Assembly (NCBI RefSeq): GCF_000259075.1
Contig: NZ_AJKI01000007.1
Location: 62,001-126,000 of the forward strand
Source: Marinilabilia salmonicolor JCM 21150
GTDB taxonomy: Bacteria; Bacteroidota; Bacteroidia; Bacteroidales; Marinilabiliaceae
DNA: 64,000 nt
Direction: 5' to 3'
Both the position numbers and the translations under genes were made by a program. Below, one piece after another: positions 8,986 to 18,652 of this stretch (its first letter is position 1; the number at the start of each line of letters is the position of its first letter). The notes under the pieces are model-generated. The model did no database searches, was not told the DNA's origin, and saw nothing but the letters and a program-made list of their open reading frames with translations.

Positions 8986-11517
8986 ATGGCTGATGAAGAA
9001 AGAATAATAAAGATTAACATTGAAGAGGAAATGCAATCGGCATACATCGATTATTCGATGTCTGTTATTGTTTCCCGTGCCTTACCTGACGTTCGGGATG
9101 GCTTAAAACCGGTACACAGACGTGTACTTTTCGGAATGCATGATCTGGGAATGTCTCCCAACAAGCCTTACAAGAAGTCCGCAAGGATTGTGGGTGAGGT
9201 ACTTGGTAAATACCACCCGCACGGTGATTCGTCGGTGTATCATGCAATGGTTCGGATGGCTCAACCCTGGTCGATGCGCTACATGTTGGTGGATGGACAG
9301 GGTAATATGGGGTCGGTGGATGGCGACAGCCCTGCTGCAATGCGTTACACGGAAGCACGAATGAACCGGCTTTCAGAAGAAATGCTGGCCGATATTGACA
9401 AAAACACTGTTGATTTTCAGTTTAATTTCGATGACTCTCTTAAGGAACCAACTGTTCTTCCAACGCGCATACCGGCACTGCTGGTTAACGGTACTTCAGG
9501 TATTGCAGTGGGAATGGCAACCAATATGGCTCCACATAACCTGGGAGATTCGATTAATGCCATTGTGGCATACATCGATGACCCTGAAGTCAGTATCGAG
9601 GAACTGATTAAGGTTATTCAGGCTCCTGATTTCCCGACAGGTGGTACCATATATGGTTACCAGGGGGTGAAAGAGGGTTACGAAACAGGAAGAGGCCGAA
9701 TTGTTATTCGTGCCAAATCGGAAATTGAAGCGGATAACAATGGTCGCGAGAAAATCGTGATTACCGAGATCCCATACATGGTCAATAAGGCCGATTTGAT
9801 TGTTAGAATTGCTGATCTTGTCAATGACAAAAAGATTGAGGGTATTTCGAACGTCAATGACGAGTCGGACCGTGATGGAATGCGCATTGTAATCGACCTG
9901 AAAAAAGAAGCTATCGCCAATGTGGTATTGAACCATCTTTATAAATATACGGCGTTGCAGTCTTCTTTTGGAGTCAATAATATTGCCCTGGTTAAAGGTC
10001 GTCCGCAACTTTTGAATATCAAAGGTATTGTTCAGAACTTTGTGGAGCACCGCCACGATGTGGTCACCCGCAGAACCCAATTTGAACTGGATCAGGCAGA
10101 AAAGAGAGCGCACATTCTTGAAGGACTTATCATTGCCAGTGATAACATTGATGAAGTTATCAAAATTATCCGTGCAGCTCAAAGTCCTGATGAAGCCCGT
10201 GAAAAACTCATTGAGCGTTTTGAACTGACAGATATTCAGTCACGTGCCATTGTGGAAATGCGATTAAGGCAACTTACCGGACTGGAGCAAGACAAGCTAA
10301 GGGCAGAATATGAGGCACTTTTGAAAGAAATTGATCGATTGAAGGAGATTCTGGAAAAAGTGGAGCTCAGAATGGAAATCATTAAAAACGAAATGCTGGA
10401 GATTAAAGACAAATACAACGACCCGCGTCGTACAGATATTGTCTATTCTTCAGAGGAGTTTAATCCAGAGGATTTTTATGCCGACGAACAGATGATTATC
10501 ACCATTTCTCATCTGGGATATATTAAACGTACGCCATTGGCTGAATTCCGAACTCAAAACAGAGGAGGAGTGGGGTCGAAAGGAAGTACCACCAGGGATG
10601 AAGATTTTATTGAGCATATTTACCCTGCGTCCATGCACAATACCATGCTCTTCTTTACCAAATTGGGACGTTGTTTCTGGCTTAAGGTTTATGAGATTCC
10701 GGAAGGAACCAAGAACTCAAAGGGCCGGGCCATTCAGAACCTGTTGCAAATTGATCCGGAAGATACCGTGAAGGCCTTTATTCGTGTGAAGAAACTCAAC
10801 GATGAAGAGTATTGCAAAAATCATCATATTGTGATGGGAACCAAGAAGGGAGTTATCAAGAAATCCCTGCTGGCTGATTACAGCAGACGGCGCCAATCGG
10901 GTGTTATTGCCATCAGTATTCGTGAAGATGATGAATTGATTCAGGCTCGCCTGACCAATGGGAACAGTGAAATTTTAATGGCTACTCGTTCAGGAAGAGC
11001 GATTCGTTTTAACGAAACAAAAGTTCGAAACATCGGACGTACTGGTCAGGGAGTGAGGGGGATAACCCTTGACTCAGATACTGATGAAGTGGTTGGCATG
11101 GTTTGTGTGAAAGATACGGTAGATGATATTCTTGTTGTTTCCGAAAAAGGGTATGGAAAACGTTCCAATCTGGAAGATTACAGGATTACCAACCGCGGCG
11201 GAAAAGGAGTGAAAACCATGCGTATTTCAGATAAAACAGGCGATCTTATCACCATAAAGAGTGTTAACGACGACAACGACCTGATGATCATGAATCGCTC
11301 GGGAGTGACCATTCGTGTGGCAGTTGCGGATCTGAGGGTTACCGGGCGTGCAACGCAGGGAGTCCGATTAATCAATCTGGATAAAAAGCATGATATGATT
11401 GCATCGGTAACCAAAGTAATATCTGAGTCAAAGATGGATGAAGATATTGTGGAGTCTGGTCTTCTGGAGAAACAATCGGATGATGTTGATGATGAAAATA
11501 ACGAAGAAAAATCATAA
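8986..11517 (+). CDS. gyrA: DNA gyrase subunit A
   Basis: Breaks and rejoins DNA in the A2B2 gyrase that introduces negative supercoils. The 843 residues hold the winged-helix breakage domain, the tower and coiled coil (about 365-490) and a C-terminal beta-pinwheel (about 500-810). The catalytic tyrosine is Y121 in [18 protein letters not shown] near residue 737 matches the GyrA box that separates gyrase from topoisomerase IV. The quinolone-determining segment reads [17 protein letters not shown]: the position of E. coli Ser83 is Ser82, but that of Asp87 is His86 (see findings). The tail is acidic ([12 protein letters not shown]). A TPR gene starts 35 nt after the stop and may be co-transcribed. 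Confidence 0.96.
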   Translation: MADEERIIKINIEEEMQSAYIDYSMSVIVSRALPDVRDGLKPVHRRVLFGMHDLGMSPNKPYKKSARIVGEVLGKYHPHGDSSVYHAMVRMAQPWSMRYMLVDGQGNMGSVDGDSPAAMRYTEARMNRLSEEMLADIDKNTVDFQFNFDDSLKEPTVLPTRIPALLVNGTSGIAVGMATNMAPHNLGDSINAIVAYIDDPEVSIEELIKVIQAPDFPTGGTIYGYQGVKEGYETGRGRIVIRAKSEIEADNNGREKIVITEIPYMVNKADLIVRIADLVNDKKIEGISNVNDESDRDGMRIVIDLKKEAIANVVLNHLYKYTALQSSFGVNNIALVKGRPQLLNIKGIVQNFVEHRHDVVTRRTQFELDQAEKRAHILEGLIIASDNIDEVIKIIRAAQSPDEAREKLIERFELTDIQSRAIVEMRLRQLTGLEQDKLRAEYEALLKEIDRLKEILEKVELRMEIIKNEMLEIKDKYNDPRRTDIVYSSEEFNPEDFYADEQMIITISHLGYIKRTPLAEFRTQNRGGVGSKGSTTRDEDFIEHIYPASMHNTMLFFTKLGRCFWLKVYEIPEGTKNSKGRAIQNLLQIDPEDTVKAFIRVKKLNDEEYCKNHHIVMGTKKGVIKKSLLADYSRRRQSGVIAISIREDDELIQARLTNGNSEILMATRSGRAIRFNETKVRNIGRTGQGVRGITLDSDTDEVVGMVCVKDTVDDILVVSEKGYGKRSNLEDYRITNRGGKGVKTMRISDKTGDLITIKSVNDDNDLMIMNRSGVTIRVAVADLRVTGRATQGVRLINLDKKHDMIASVTKVISESKMDEDIVESGLLEKQSDDVDDENNEEKS

Positions 11518-11552
11518 TTTTAATTTGTAAATCCACTCAAAAACAAATAACA

Positions 11553-12704
11553 ATGAAAAAGTTACTATTTGTAGCACTTGCGCTGTTTGTAGGAGCAGGT
11601 GTGTATGCGCAGAAAGGTAAAGTGAATGCTGCAGAAGCCTATATTGACAATGGCGATCTGGAGGCAGCCGAAGAGCGTTTAGAGGATGCTTATACGCATA
11701 AGCGTTCTGTTGACTGGCCCAAAACTTATATTGTAGCAGCTAAACTTGAAACTGCAAAATATAAGAAAAGTAAAGATATTCAGGATCTTAAGGATGCTGT
11801 TGATCATTATATGAAGGCCATCGAATTGGATAAGGCTGACAAAGGGCGCTTTGAAAATGAGATTAAAGTGGCATTGACTTTCTTTGTAAATGAACTGACC
11901 AATGCAGGTATTGAAGGATTTAACGAACAGAACTATGAAAATGCCATGGTGGCTTTTGAAAATGTGCTGAAAGTTAATAATCTGGAGATGTTTCAGAAAG
12001 AGAATCCAACTGTGGATACTGCTATTATTTACAACACTGCTTTGGCTGCTTACAACGCAAAGAATTGGGATAAAGCTTCCAAATATCTTGAGGAATCGAT
12101 CGAATACAGCTATGGAGGAGGAGATGCTGTGTTGCTTCTGCATCAGGTGTATGGAACCATGCAGGATTCAACCAAAATGGCTAAAAATCTTCAGACTGGG
12201 TTTGAGAAATATCCTGAAGATGACCGTTTGCTGACTCAGTTAATTAATTATTATTTGGAAACTAAGCAGAATGATGCTGCCAAAGCTTATTTGAATCAGG
12301 CCATTGAGCAAGATCCTGAAAATCCGACTTACTATTATGCAAGAGGCGTTTTGGCGGATCAGGCTAAAAAATATGACGAGGCTATTGAAGATTACAAAAA
12401 AGCGCTGGAATTGCAGGAGGATTATTTTGATGCTCTGTATAACCTTGGCGTAATTTATTACAACAAAGCCATTGAGCAGATGAATGTTGCCAATGACGAA
12501 ACTGACCATGCTAAATTCCAAAAGGAAAAGGCTAAAGCTGACGAGTTATTCAAAACGTCGTTGCCTTATATGGAAAAGGCTCATGAGGCCAAACCTGAGG
12601 AAGTATCGGTTTTGGAAAGTCTTAAAGGTTTGTATTACAGATTCGAAATGATGGATAAATACGATGAAGTTGATGCGAAAATTAAGGCTCTGAAAGGAGA
12701 GTAA
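11553..12704 (+). CDS. Secreted TPR-repeat protein
   Basis: Envelope protein of 383 residues with a signal peptide (residues 1-19, hydrophobic core, cleavage at VYA-Q). Multiple tetratricopeptide units follow, the clearest around residues 226-300 (AAKAYLNQAIEQDPENPTYYY, then KKYDEAIEDYKKALELQEDYF), each with the usual Ala/Gly at position 8 and Pro at the turn. The C-terminus is rich in Lys and Glu. Such proteins serve as scaffolds, but no function can be named. It follows gyrA by 35 nt and ends at a strong terminator. It is similar in layout, not obviously in sequence, to the TPR protein at 4982-5626. Confidence 0.85.
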   Translation: MKKLLFVALALFVGAGVYAQKGKVNAAEAYIDNGDLEAAEERLEDAYTHKRSVDWPKTYIVAAKLETAKYKKSKDIQDLKDAVDHYMKAIELDKADKGRFENEIKVALTFFVNELTNAGIEGFNEQNYENAMVAFENVLKVNNLEMFQKENPTVDTAIIYNTALAAYNAKNWDKASKYLEESIEYSYGGGDAVLLLHQVYGTMQDSTKMAKNLQTGFEKYPEDDRLLTQLINYYLETKQNDAAKAYLNQAIEQDPENPTYYYARGVLADQAKKYDEAIEDYKKALELQEDYFDALYNLGVIYYNKAIEQMNVANDETDHAKFQKEKAKADELFKTSLPYMEKAHEAKPEEVSVLESLKGLYYRFEMMDKYDEVDAKIKALKGE

Positions 12705-12726
12705 ACTTACATTCAAAGAGAATAGA

Positions 12727-12763
12727 AGAACAGCAGGCCAAATTTGGTCTGCTATTCTTTTTA
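12727..12763 (+). terminator. Intrinsic terminator after the TPR gene
   Basis: AGAACAGCAGGCC (12727-12739) pairs with GGTCTGCTATTCT (12746-12758) with one mismatch and a G-U pair, followed by five T. Confidence 0.8.
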
Positions 12764-13038
12764 TATTTAAAATTAACATAATGTCAATTATAGGACAAAG
12801 GGAAAGTTAAGGAAAATAGTAAAATTAGATTTCTCCACCAGGTTCGCTATTATGGGACTTTGCAGAATATTCAGCAATGCGAAGCAAACTCATTAAAAAT
12901 AGGACTATCACACAATAGTTACTTCTATTAATAACTCTTTGAATCATCCTGACCGACATAATAAAATTGATTTTTAAATGGGTTGTTACCGCTAACAATG
13001 AGTTCTGATATATAATTTTGTTTTATAAAACCGGGGAT
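12764..13038. other. Gene-free spacer
   Basis: AT-rich spacer between two converging terminators. No ORF, RNA, promoter or repeat that I can support. It shares the 12-mer ACTTTGCAGAAT with the spacer at about 6070, too short to interpret. Confidence 0.5.
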
Positions 13039-13074
13039 AAAAAAAAAGCTTCCGTCCGTTAGGATGAAAGCCTT
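13039..13074 (-). terminator. Intrinsic terminator of the serine hydrolase gene
   Basis: Read on the minus strand, a stem of about 12 bp with loop TAAC and two imperfect pairs is followed by nine T (plus strand A-run at 13039-13047). It lies about 20 nt past the stop codon. Confidence 0.7.
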
Positions 13075-13096
13075 TGATTCATTAAAAATAAAGCTT

Positions 13097-14392
13097 TTAT
13101 TTCCAATTACTGGCCAAATCAAAAAGATCATAATCAGGCCATTCAGCAGTTCTGCTAATGCCTCGTTCCATCATTCTGCGAATATCGCTAGCCAGCATCG
13201 GTCCCTTCCAGGTGCTGCTGTTAAACAATACAACATATGAAATGCCATTGTCTTTTTTGACCATTAAAGCTGATGTGCCTGCAAGTGTTCCGGTACGGTA
13301 CCAATAATTCTTCCTGACACCGCGCCATCCCATAGGATCAAGATATTTCTTTACCGGAGTGGTCATTTTTTCAACTGATTCGGCCGACAAAATATCTTCC
13401 GGAAGATTCATTCCGTCAATAGCCAGCATAAACTTAAGCAGATCAGTGGATGATGCAAGCCAGCCACCTGCCGGCCCCAGAGTCCGAATATCATTTCCTC
13501 CATAACTTCGAAGTACTTTATCGTCACTCCTATGGTCAATAACTTTATAGGTATCAGCTGGTTCGTAATACTTTACCTCCAGTTCGGCACGTTCGGTCAG
13601 ATAACTGCCGCCCAAACGCATATCAAAAATTCCTATTGGATAAAGAATATTCGTTTTAATGTATGATTCATAAGAATCTCCGCTCGCTTTCTCAATCACT
13701 TTTCCCAAAATTGCATATCCCAGATTCGAATATGAAGACATGGTTCCCGGTTTAAAGTGTAGTCTCTTCCCCAGCATATACTGAATGATATCGGTGGCAT
13801 CAACCGGAAGTTCTTTGTCCAAACCTCTTGCAACAGCGTGCGGAATAAACATTGGATCACCCCATCGATTGGTCCAGCCTCCCGAATGGTTCAGAAGATG
13901 CTTAACTTTTATATCTTCTACGTTTCGGTCAATGTAAACATCATAAGGAGATTGGGTCAAGATGCCATCTGGCCCAAATACATAATCATCCAGGTTCAGT
14001 TTACCGTTTTCCACCAGCTTCATGATGCCTGCGGCGGTAATCAATTTGGAAACACTGGCAACTCTGAAGAGATGATATGGCTCTGTATGAATTCGATTTT
14101 CCATATCGGCCCACCCATAACCTCTTGAAAATACCAACTTGCCGTCTTTGGCAATGGCGACAGAAGCTCCTGCCATGTCATTGCGACGAAGAAAAGAATT
14201 AACGGATTGGTCTATGGATTCAAAAACTACATCATCAGAGAAGAATCCGGAAATCCGTAAAGACGAAACATTTGGCTCCGGTGGTGTAAAATCGGTACCA
14301 AATGATTGGATAGAGGGACCTGTAATATATTTGGCTGCCAAACCTGCCGAAACTCCGGCAAGAATGAGTAAAATCTTAAATTGTAATTTCAT
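13097..14392 (-). CDS. Beta-lactamase-family (class C-like) serine hydrolase
   Basis: Exported serine hydrolase of the PF00144 fold, which covers class C beta-lactamases, D-Ala-D-Ala peptidases and esterases; which one cannot be told. The 431 residues begin with a signal peptide (about 1-20). The nucleophile motif S-x-x-K is SVSK in RVASVSKLITAAG near residue 115, the second motif Y-x-N is YSN near 221 in SSYSNLGYAILG, and the third is RTGTLAG near 369 in place of the usual H/K-T-G. The Arg in that triad points away from a true beta-lactamase and towards an esterase or peptidase. It stands alone with its own terminator. Confidence 0.8.
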   Translation of the reverse strand: MKLQFKILLILAGVSAGLAAKYITGPSIQSFGTDFTPPEPNVSSLRISGFFSDDVVFESIDQSVNSFLRRNDMAGASVAIAKDGKLVFSRGYGWADMENRIHTEPYHLFRVASVSKLITAAGIMKLVENGKLNLDDYVFGPDGILTQSPYDVYIDRNVEDIKVKHLLNHSGGWTNRWGDPMFIPHAVARGLDKELPVDATDIIQYMLGKRLHFKPGTMSSYSNLGYAILGKVIEKASGDSYESYIKTNILYPIGIFDMRLGGSYLTERAELEVKYYEPADTYKVIDHRSDDKVLRSYGGNDIRTLGPAGGWLASSTDLLKFMLAIDGMNLPEDILSAESVEKMTTPVKKYLDPMGWRGVRKNYWYRTGTLAGTSALMVKKDNGISYVVLFNSSTWKGPMLASDIRRMMERGISRTAEWPDYDLFDLASNWK

Positions 14393-14794
14393 AAATCTGT
14401 TCTATTACCGAAAACAATTTAATTCTCTTCGGAAATAATGAAAACTTTTTCTTCTAAAACCCTTGATAGTTGGACGTAAAAATAGTCTTTTTGACAAAAG
14501 AACACAAAATTACTCCTTGCTTATTACGAAATTGAGTTAAAAAAGTTTCTGTTTTTTGATAAAATCAAAGAATTACGGTGAAATGAATTTAATTCTCAGA
14601 GAAAAGATTAAAACAATATTTTGACAAACGGGCAAACTAAAACAAGCATAGTTAACATAACAAACGTCTTGTGGATGCAATATTTTAATGCTTGACCAGT
14701 AGTTGGCAGGTATTGGAGTAGTTCTCCGGCAACAGGATGATTCGTAATGTAATGAAAGTAATAGGTTTTCAGCTGTTTATAGCGGTAATACGGA
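14393..14794. other. Gene-free spacer
   Basis: AT-rich region between two minus-strand genes. No ORF above background, no recognisable RNA and no full promoter match was seen on either strand. Confidence 0.5.
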
Positions 14795-16000
14795 TTAATT
14801 TATTTGTTTGCGACAGGAGAAAAGGCCACGGATTATCAATAGTAAAATAACAGGAAGACTTTCAAAAGGGAAATACTGAATTCCCATGGTCATAACAATG
14901 AAGAATATTACCAGCGCAACTCCCTGAGCATAACAAAAAAGTTTACGAAATTTACTTTTTACATTTGTAACCAATAAAATCCAGAATGGATTTGCCCACA
15001 ACAAATTCCAATTGGGACTGGTAACCTGATGATTGGAAATCCAACTAAGGTAAAATATTACCAATCCCAGAAGGGAGACGGTACTGAAAAGAAAAAAATC
15101 AAAAACTTTTAATTTGCTTTTTCCCTCTCCATCAGCAAAAGACCAGAGGGCAATTAGAATTAACAATACCCATAATGTGGTAAGCGGAGACCACCAATCT
15201 GCAGTTTTAAAATCTGAATAATTGCTTAAATCCAATAAAATATTGGTCGTAACCACCATACTTTCAGTGCTATTGATGCGAATGCCTGAAAATTGAGCCA
15301 TCAAATAATCTGGGAGAAACATAATGGAGGCAGAATCTGTTTGAGCATCGGCAGGAGCTCCCAGAATCAGGTCAATTCCAAACTTTGTCCAGGGTTGCTT
15401 ATCCAGATAAGGATGAATGGCTTCCCGAAACGTTAAAGAGGCCGGAAGGTCTTCTGTGGAGAATTCCACCTGGTCGGTATCATATTGCTGCAAAACAATA
15501 TCGGCCACCCTGGTGGCACAGTTGTCGTAGAAAAAATCATATTGATAAGCCCGGTTTTCCGGTTGTGCATTAACAATTAAAGCCCTAAACAATGATTTTT
15601 TTTGAGATTGCGTAAGCGCCAGTTCCTGTTCCCACACCGAACGATTGGTTATGAAATATTCACGCATAAAGCGTTTAAAAGGGGATACAGAAAGCAAATA
15701 ATCCAAATTGCCATGTCCGAATTTCAGATAAAAAAAAGGCGTATTAAAATCAAAAGTGCCATAATTGAATACCAAATCTATATCGTTGTCCGGATCGGAG
15801 ACTCTTATAGCAGTATGCCCAAATACGGAATATAGTTCTTCCCCCGGGGCGCAGGTCAACACTGAGATTATCGCATCATCTGAAAGTTGTTTCGACACAT
15901 TACTTTGTGCTTTTATATTGACAAAAGTTGTAATTAACAACAGAAAAAGGAGAATAATTCTTAGTGGGGTTGTTACGGATGTAAACTTGAGATTTAACAT
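14795..16000 (-). CDS. DUF4105 (Lnb N-terminal periplasmic domain) membrane protein
   Basis: Envelope protein of 401 residues with a periplasmic DUF4105 domain, a papain-like fold of unproven function, then a membrane domain. A signal segment covers residues 1-31. The conserved His is in YSVFGHTAIRV near residue 65 and the conserved Cys in YDNCATRV near 160, the presumed catalytic pair. Four to five hydrophobic segments follow from about residue 275 to the end. The frame extends upstream to a TTG at 16036, but that stretch overlaps a -7 promoter box (16019-16026). ATG at 16000 is therefore chosen, giving a leader of about 12 nt. pyrD ends 76 nt upstream on the same strand. Confidence 0.85.
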   Translation of the reverse strand: MLNLKFTSVTTPLRIILLFLLLITTFVNIKAQSNVSKQLSDDAIISVLTCAPGEELYSVFGHTAIRVSDPDNDIDLVFNYGTFDFNTPFFYLKFGHGNLDYLLSVSPFKRFMREYFITNRSVWEQELALTQSQKKSLFRALIVNAQPENRAYQYDFFYDNCATRVADIVLQQYDTDQVEFSTEDLPASLTFREAIHPYLDKQPWTKFGIDLILGAPADAQTDSASIMFLPDYLMAQFSGIRINSTESMVVTTNILLDLSNYSDFKTADWWSPLTTLWVLLILIALWSFADGEGKSKLKVFDFFLFSTVSLLGLVIFYLSWISNHQVTSPNWNLLWANPFWILLVTNVKSKFRKLFCYAQGVALVIFFIVMTMGIQYFPFESLPVILLLIIRGLFSCRKQIN

Positions 16001-16018
16001 GGTAAAATATATTATACA

Positions 16019-16026
16019 CAAAAGTA
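16019..16026 (-). promoter_or_regulatory. -7 element of the DUF4105 gene
   Basis: TACTTTTG on the minus strand fits TAnnTTTG and ends 18 nt before the chosen ATG. No clear -33 TTTG at the right distance. It argues against the upstream TTG start. Confidence 0.5.
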
Positions 16027-16075
16027 AACAAAGCAATCACTGCAGGTTTTACTTTTGTAAACAAGCAGAAATGTA

Positions 16076-16987
16076 TTAAACTTTTAAAGCACCAATAAGA
16101 TCAGAAACCTTTGAAATGCCTCTTTCTTCCATATAATCAATGATACCTTCGACTATTTTTACAGTAACATCAGGTTCTCTGAAATTGGCTGTTCCCACCT
16201 GGATTGCGGAAGCCCCAGCCAGCAAAAACTCAATGGCATCGGTAGCCGAAGAAATTCCACCAAGACCAACGACCGGAATCTGAACAGCCGAAGCCACCTG
16301 CCAAACCATACGCAATGCCACCGGTTTCACACAAGGACCTGAAAGTCCACCGGTTACAGTGGACAACACGGGCTTTTGTGTTTTGGCATCAATGGCCATG
16401 CCCAGCAGGGTATTAATCAGAGAGACCGAGTCTGCACCTGCTTCTTCAACTCCTTTGGCTATTTCCACAATATCGGTGACATTTGGAGATAATTTGACCA
16501 TCAGGTGCCGTGGAAACACTTCACGTACCGCTCTGGTGACTGCGATGGCTGAAGGACAACTGGTACCAAATGCCATGCCACCTTCTTTAACATTGGGACA
16601 TGAAATATTTAATTCTATGCCCGGTACCTCTTCCAGGGCCGCTATCTTTTCGGCTGTTTCCACATATTCTTCCACTGTGGAACCGGAAACATTGACCAGA
16701 ATACGGGTATCCCGATTGCTGATTCGAGGCCATATTTCATTGCAAAAAACATCAACTCCTTTATTTTGAAGTCCCACTGCATTGAGCATCCCCATAGATG
16801 TTTCGGCCATTCTGGGATAAGGATTACCTTCCCGCGCAGTTGCCGTGGTACCTTTCACAATAATACCACCCAATTCCGACAAGTCAATAAAATCTTCATA
16901 CTCTTCTCCGTATCCAAATGTACCTGATGCGGTCATTACCGGATTTCGGAGCGTTAAATTTCCAAGGTTAACGGATAAATCTACCAT
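16076..16987 (-). CDS. pyrD: Dihydroorotate dehydrogenase B, catalytic subunit (class 1B)
   Basis: FMN enzyme of pyrimidine synthesis that oxidises dihydroorotate to orotate, passing electrons via PyrK to NAD+. The 303 residues fit class 1B. Visible blocks are [13 protein letters not shown] near residue 17, the FMN/substrate Lys in IIVKGTT near 45, the catalytic Cys in ELNISCPN near 130, [12 protein letters not shown] near 192 and the phosphate-binding [11 protein letters not shown] near 244. It overlaps the end of pyrK by 7 nt, showing translational coupling in the order pyrK-pyrD. Confidence 0.95.
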   Translation of the reverse strand: MVDLSVNLGNLTLRNPVMTASGTFGYGEEYEDFIDLSELGGIIVKGTTATAREGNPYPRMAETSMGMLNAVGLQNKGVDVFCNEIWPRISNRDTRILVNVSGSTVEEYVETAEKIAALEEVPGIELNISCPNVKEGGMAFGTSCPSAIAVTRAVREVFPRHLMVKLSPNVTDIVEIAKGVEEAGADSVSLINTLLGMAIDAKTQKPVLSTVTGGLSGPCVKPVALRMVWQVASAVQIPVVGLGGISSATDAIEFLLAGASAIQVGTANFREPDVTVKIVEGIIDYMEERGISKVSDLIGALKV

Positions 16988-17754
16988 TTTAAATATTTTG
17001 AGTCAAAAACCGGTCCATCTGTACACACACACTTATGCCCGTCTTGTGTCGGGGTTACACAACACAAACAGGCACCAATGCCGCAGGCCATGGTATTTTC
17101 CATAGATACCTGGCATTTGATGTCCCTTTCAGCTGCATATTTGGCCAATACTTTCATCATTGGCTCGGGGCCGCAGGTATATATGTATTCAAAATCGGGT
17201 TCAAATGTTTTCATTACCGGGTGATGAATTACATACCCTTTGGTTCCGCGCGTTCCGTCTTCGGTGGTTACCAATACCTCTCCTATGGTCTCATAGGAAT
17301 TTAATTCTACCAGGTCGGCTGCAGTGCGACCGCCAATGAGAAAACGCGGCGTGATACCGTGCTCCTTTAGGTAACGACCGAGAAAAAGCAACGGAGCTAC
17401 TCCGCATCCGCCCCCAATCAAAAGCACTTTATCACTTTCGGGGAGTGTGTAATGATTTCCTAATGGATAGACCAGGTTGAGCTGATCGCCTTCTTGCAGT
17501 GCACTAAGGGTACGGGTTCCAGGACCAACCTCCTGAATTAGTAACTTCAGTGTGTTGGAGGCATAATTCACATCATGAATGGATAGCGGACGGCGTAAAT
17601 AGGTAGCGTTGGAGCCATCTACACGGGCTTCTACAAATTGCCCGGGAAACATTTCCGGCATCTTGCCGGGGTGTTTTAAGGTAAGAATTACAAATTCACG
17701 TGTATGCCGCTCATTGGCTACAATCGTGAAATCATCTATGTGTTTTTTTTGCAT
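16981..17754 (-). CDS. pyrK: Dihydroorotate dehydrogenase B, electron-transfer subunit
   Basis: FAD and [2Fe-2S] subunit that shuttles electrons from PyrD to NAD+. The protein has 257 residues starting from ATG 17754; the longer frame begins at a TTG and adds only MFYFAL. The FAD-binding block [10 protein letters not shown] is near residue 58, the NAD-binding GGGCGVAPL near 115, and the cluster cysteines are in CGIGACLCC near 220 with a fourth in [10 protein letters not shown]. This places the organism among those using the NAD-linked class 1B enzyme rather than the quinone-linked class 2. A -7-like TATATTTG about 160 nt upstream may be its promoter. Confidence 0.95.
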   Translation of the reverse strand: MQKKHIDDFTIVANERHTREFVILTLKHPGKMPEMFPGQFVEARVDGSNATYLRRPLSIHDVNYASNTLKLLIQEVGPGTRTLSALQEGDQLNLVYPLGNHYTLPESDKVLLIGGGCGVAPLLFLGRYLKEHGITPRFLIGGRTAADLVELNSYETIGEVLVTTEDGTRGTKGYVIHHPVMKTFEPDFEYIYTCGPEPMMKVLAKYAAERDIKCQVSMENTMACGIGACLCCVTPTQDGHKCVCTDGPVFDSKYLKW

Positions 17755-18073
17755 AAGGGCGAAATAAAACAAGAATTATTCAAAAAAGGTCATTGTCCTC
17801 CTAAATAAAGTGCTGTAAAGCGAATTAACCTTAATAAGCTTTCATTCTTTTACACTTTAAAGGCGTTGTAATGTCAATCGGTTTACATTTGTAAAAAACA
17901 GACCGGCTGTAACTTTGGACAAATATAAAAAAAAATGAGGTACAATTATGTTCTCAGAGACTTGCGATTGCCCATTGCTGGATTTTTTCGGCAATTCTGC
18001 AGATAGATGAGATAACCAGATGTTTAAAATGCATTCGATATTGAGCAATACAAGGTGTTTGAACTTCTTTTAC
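17755..18073. other. Spacer with possible pyrK promoter
   Basis: No gene is seen. On the minus strand TATATTTG near 17920 fits the -7 consensus and could serve pyrK with a leader of about 150 nt. On the plus strand TACATTTG (17884-17891) also fits but faces no gene. Confidence 0.4.
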
Positions 18074-18619
18074 CTACTCCGACGGGAAGAATGCTTCAAA
18101 AGTATTGTCATCATAAAAAAGAAGGGTTTTCACTATTTTCCTGGTTGTTTTGACCACAGACTCCGGCTTATTCACAGATAAATGCTCAGTACTTTCAGGA
18201 TCTGAGTTGGGTCCGGATTTCTGATCTTCATCCTGAGTCTCCGCCTGGCCGGAGGTATCTTCTTTTGCAGTCTCTCTTTCCTTATTTCGTGTTGCATTGT
18301 AAAGAGCCTTTTCTTCCTCTCTGGCCGATGAAGCAAAAGAAGGAAATACAATTTTACCGTCAGTGCCTGACTGCTTAGTAGTTGCAATTCCCTGTCCGCT
18401 CAAGGCTTCGGAGCGTTTATAGGGGCCTTTGCCGGTAATTAACCAATCAGGACTGATATGCTCAAAATGTGTGAGGATTTTTTGAAGAAAATCGAGACTG
18501 GGTTTGTTTCTGCCCGAAATAATATGGCTTACGCTTGACCTTTGTACACCAACCAACTCTGCAAATCTTGCCGGACTGAGTCTTTCTTGTGATAGTATTT
18601 CCTTAATTCTTTCTTGCAT
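18074..18619 (-). CDS. XRE-family helix-turn-helix protein
   Basis: Putative transcriptional regulator of 181 residues. An N-terminal HTH_3 domain (about 1-66) shows the recognition helix in VGVQRSSVSHIISGRNKPS, followed by a conserved LDFLQKILTHF helix and SPDWLITGKGP. That tail pattern is common in a Bacteroidota subfamily. Residues from about 75 to 165 are low-complexity and acidic, rich in Glu, Lys, Ser, Gln and Asp, and probably disordered; the last 15 residues (TLLFYDDNTFEAFFP) are hydrophobic. ATG 18619 is chosen over 18667 because it opens the HTH directly and because a -7 box lies at 18645-18652. It faces a gene-free kilobase, so its target is unknown and it may autoregulate. Confidence 0.8.
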   Translation of the reverse strand: MQERIKEILSQERLSPARFAELVGVQRSSVSHIISGRNKPSLDFLQKILTHFEHISPDWLITGKGPYKRSEALSGQGIATTKQSGTDGKIVFPSFASSAREEEKALYNATRNKERETAKEDTSGQAETQDEDQKSGPNSDPESTEHLSVNKPESVVKTTRKIVKTLLFYDDNTFEAFFPSE

Positions 18620-18644
18620 GGTTCTTATTTCATTAACTACGTAA

Positions 18645-18652
18645 CAAATGTA
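18645..18652 (-). promoter_or_regulatory. -7 element of the XRE regulator gene
   Basis: TACATTTG on the minus strand, 25 nt before the ATG. The same octamer recurs on the minus strand at 18677-18684. A TTTG inside that upstream copy lies 24 nt from this box, one more than the usual limit. Confidence 0.45.

Noticed and set aside
9496-10182. Antisense open frame of 228 codons inside gyrA
   Set aside because: Strong gyrA coding on the other strand; the antisense translation has no recognisable domain or signal.
11553-12704. Close paralogy between the two TPR proteins (4982-5626 and 11553-12704)
   Set aside because: They share signal peptide plus TPR layout but I see no shared stretch outside TPR consensus positions.
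12850-12880. 12-mer ACTTTGCAGAAT shared with about 6070
   Set aside because: Too short, flanks unrelated; could be chance.
16001-16036. TTG start that would extend the DUF4105 protein by 12 residues
   Set aside because: The extension overlaps a -7 promoter box, and ATG at 16000 gives a better signal peptide.
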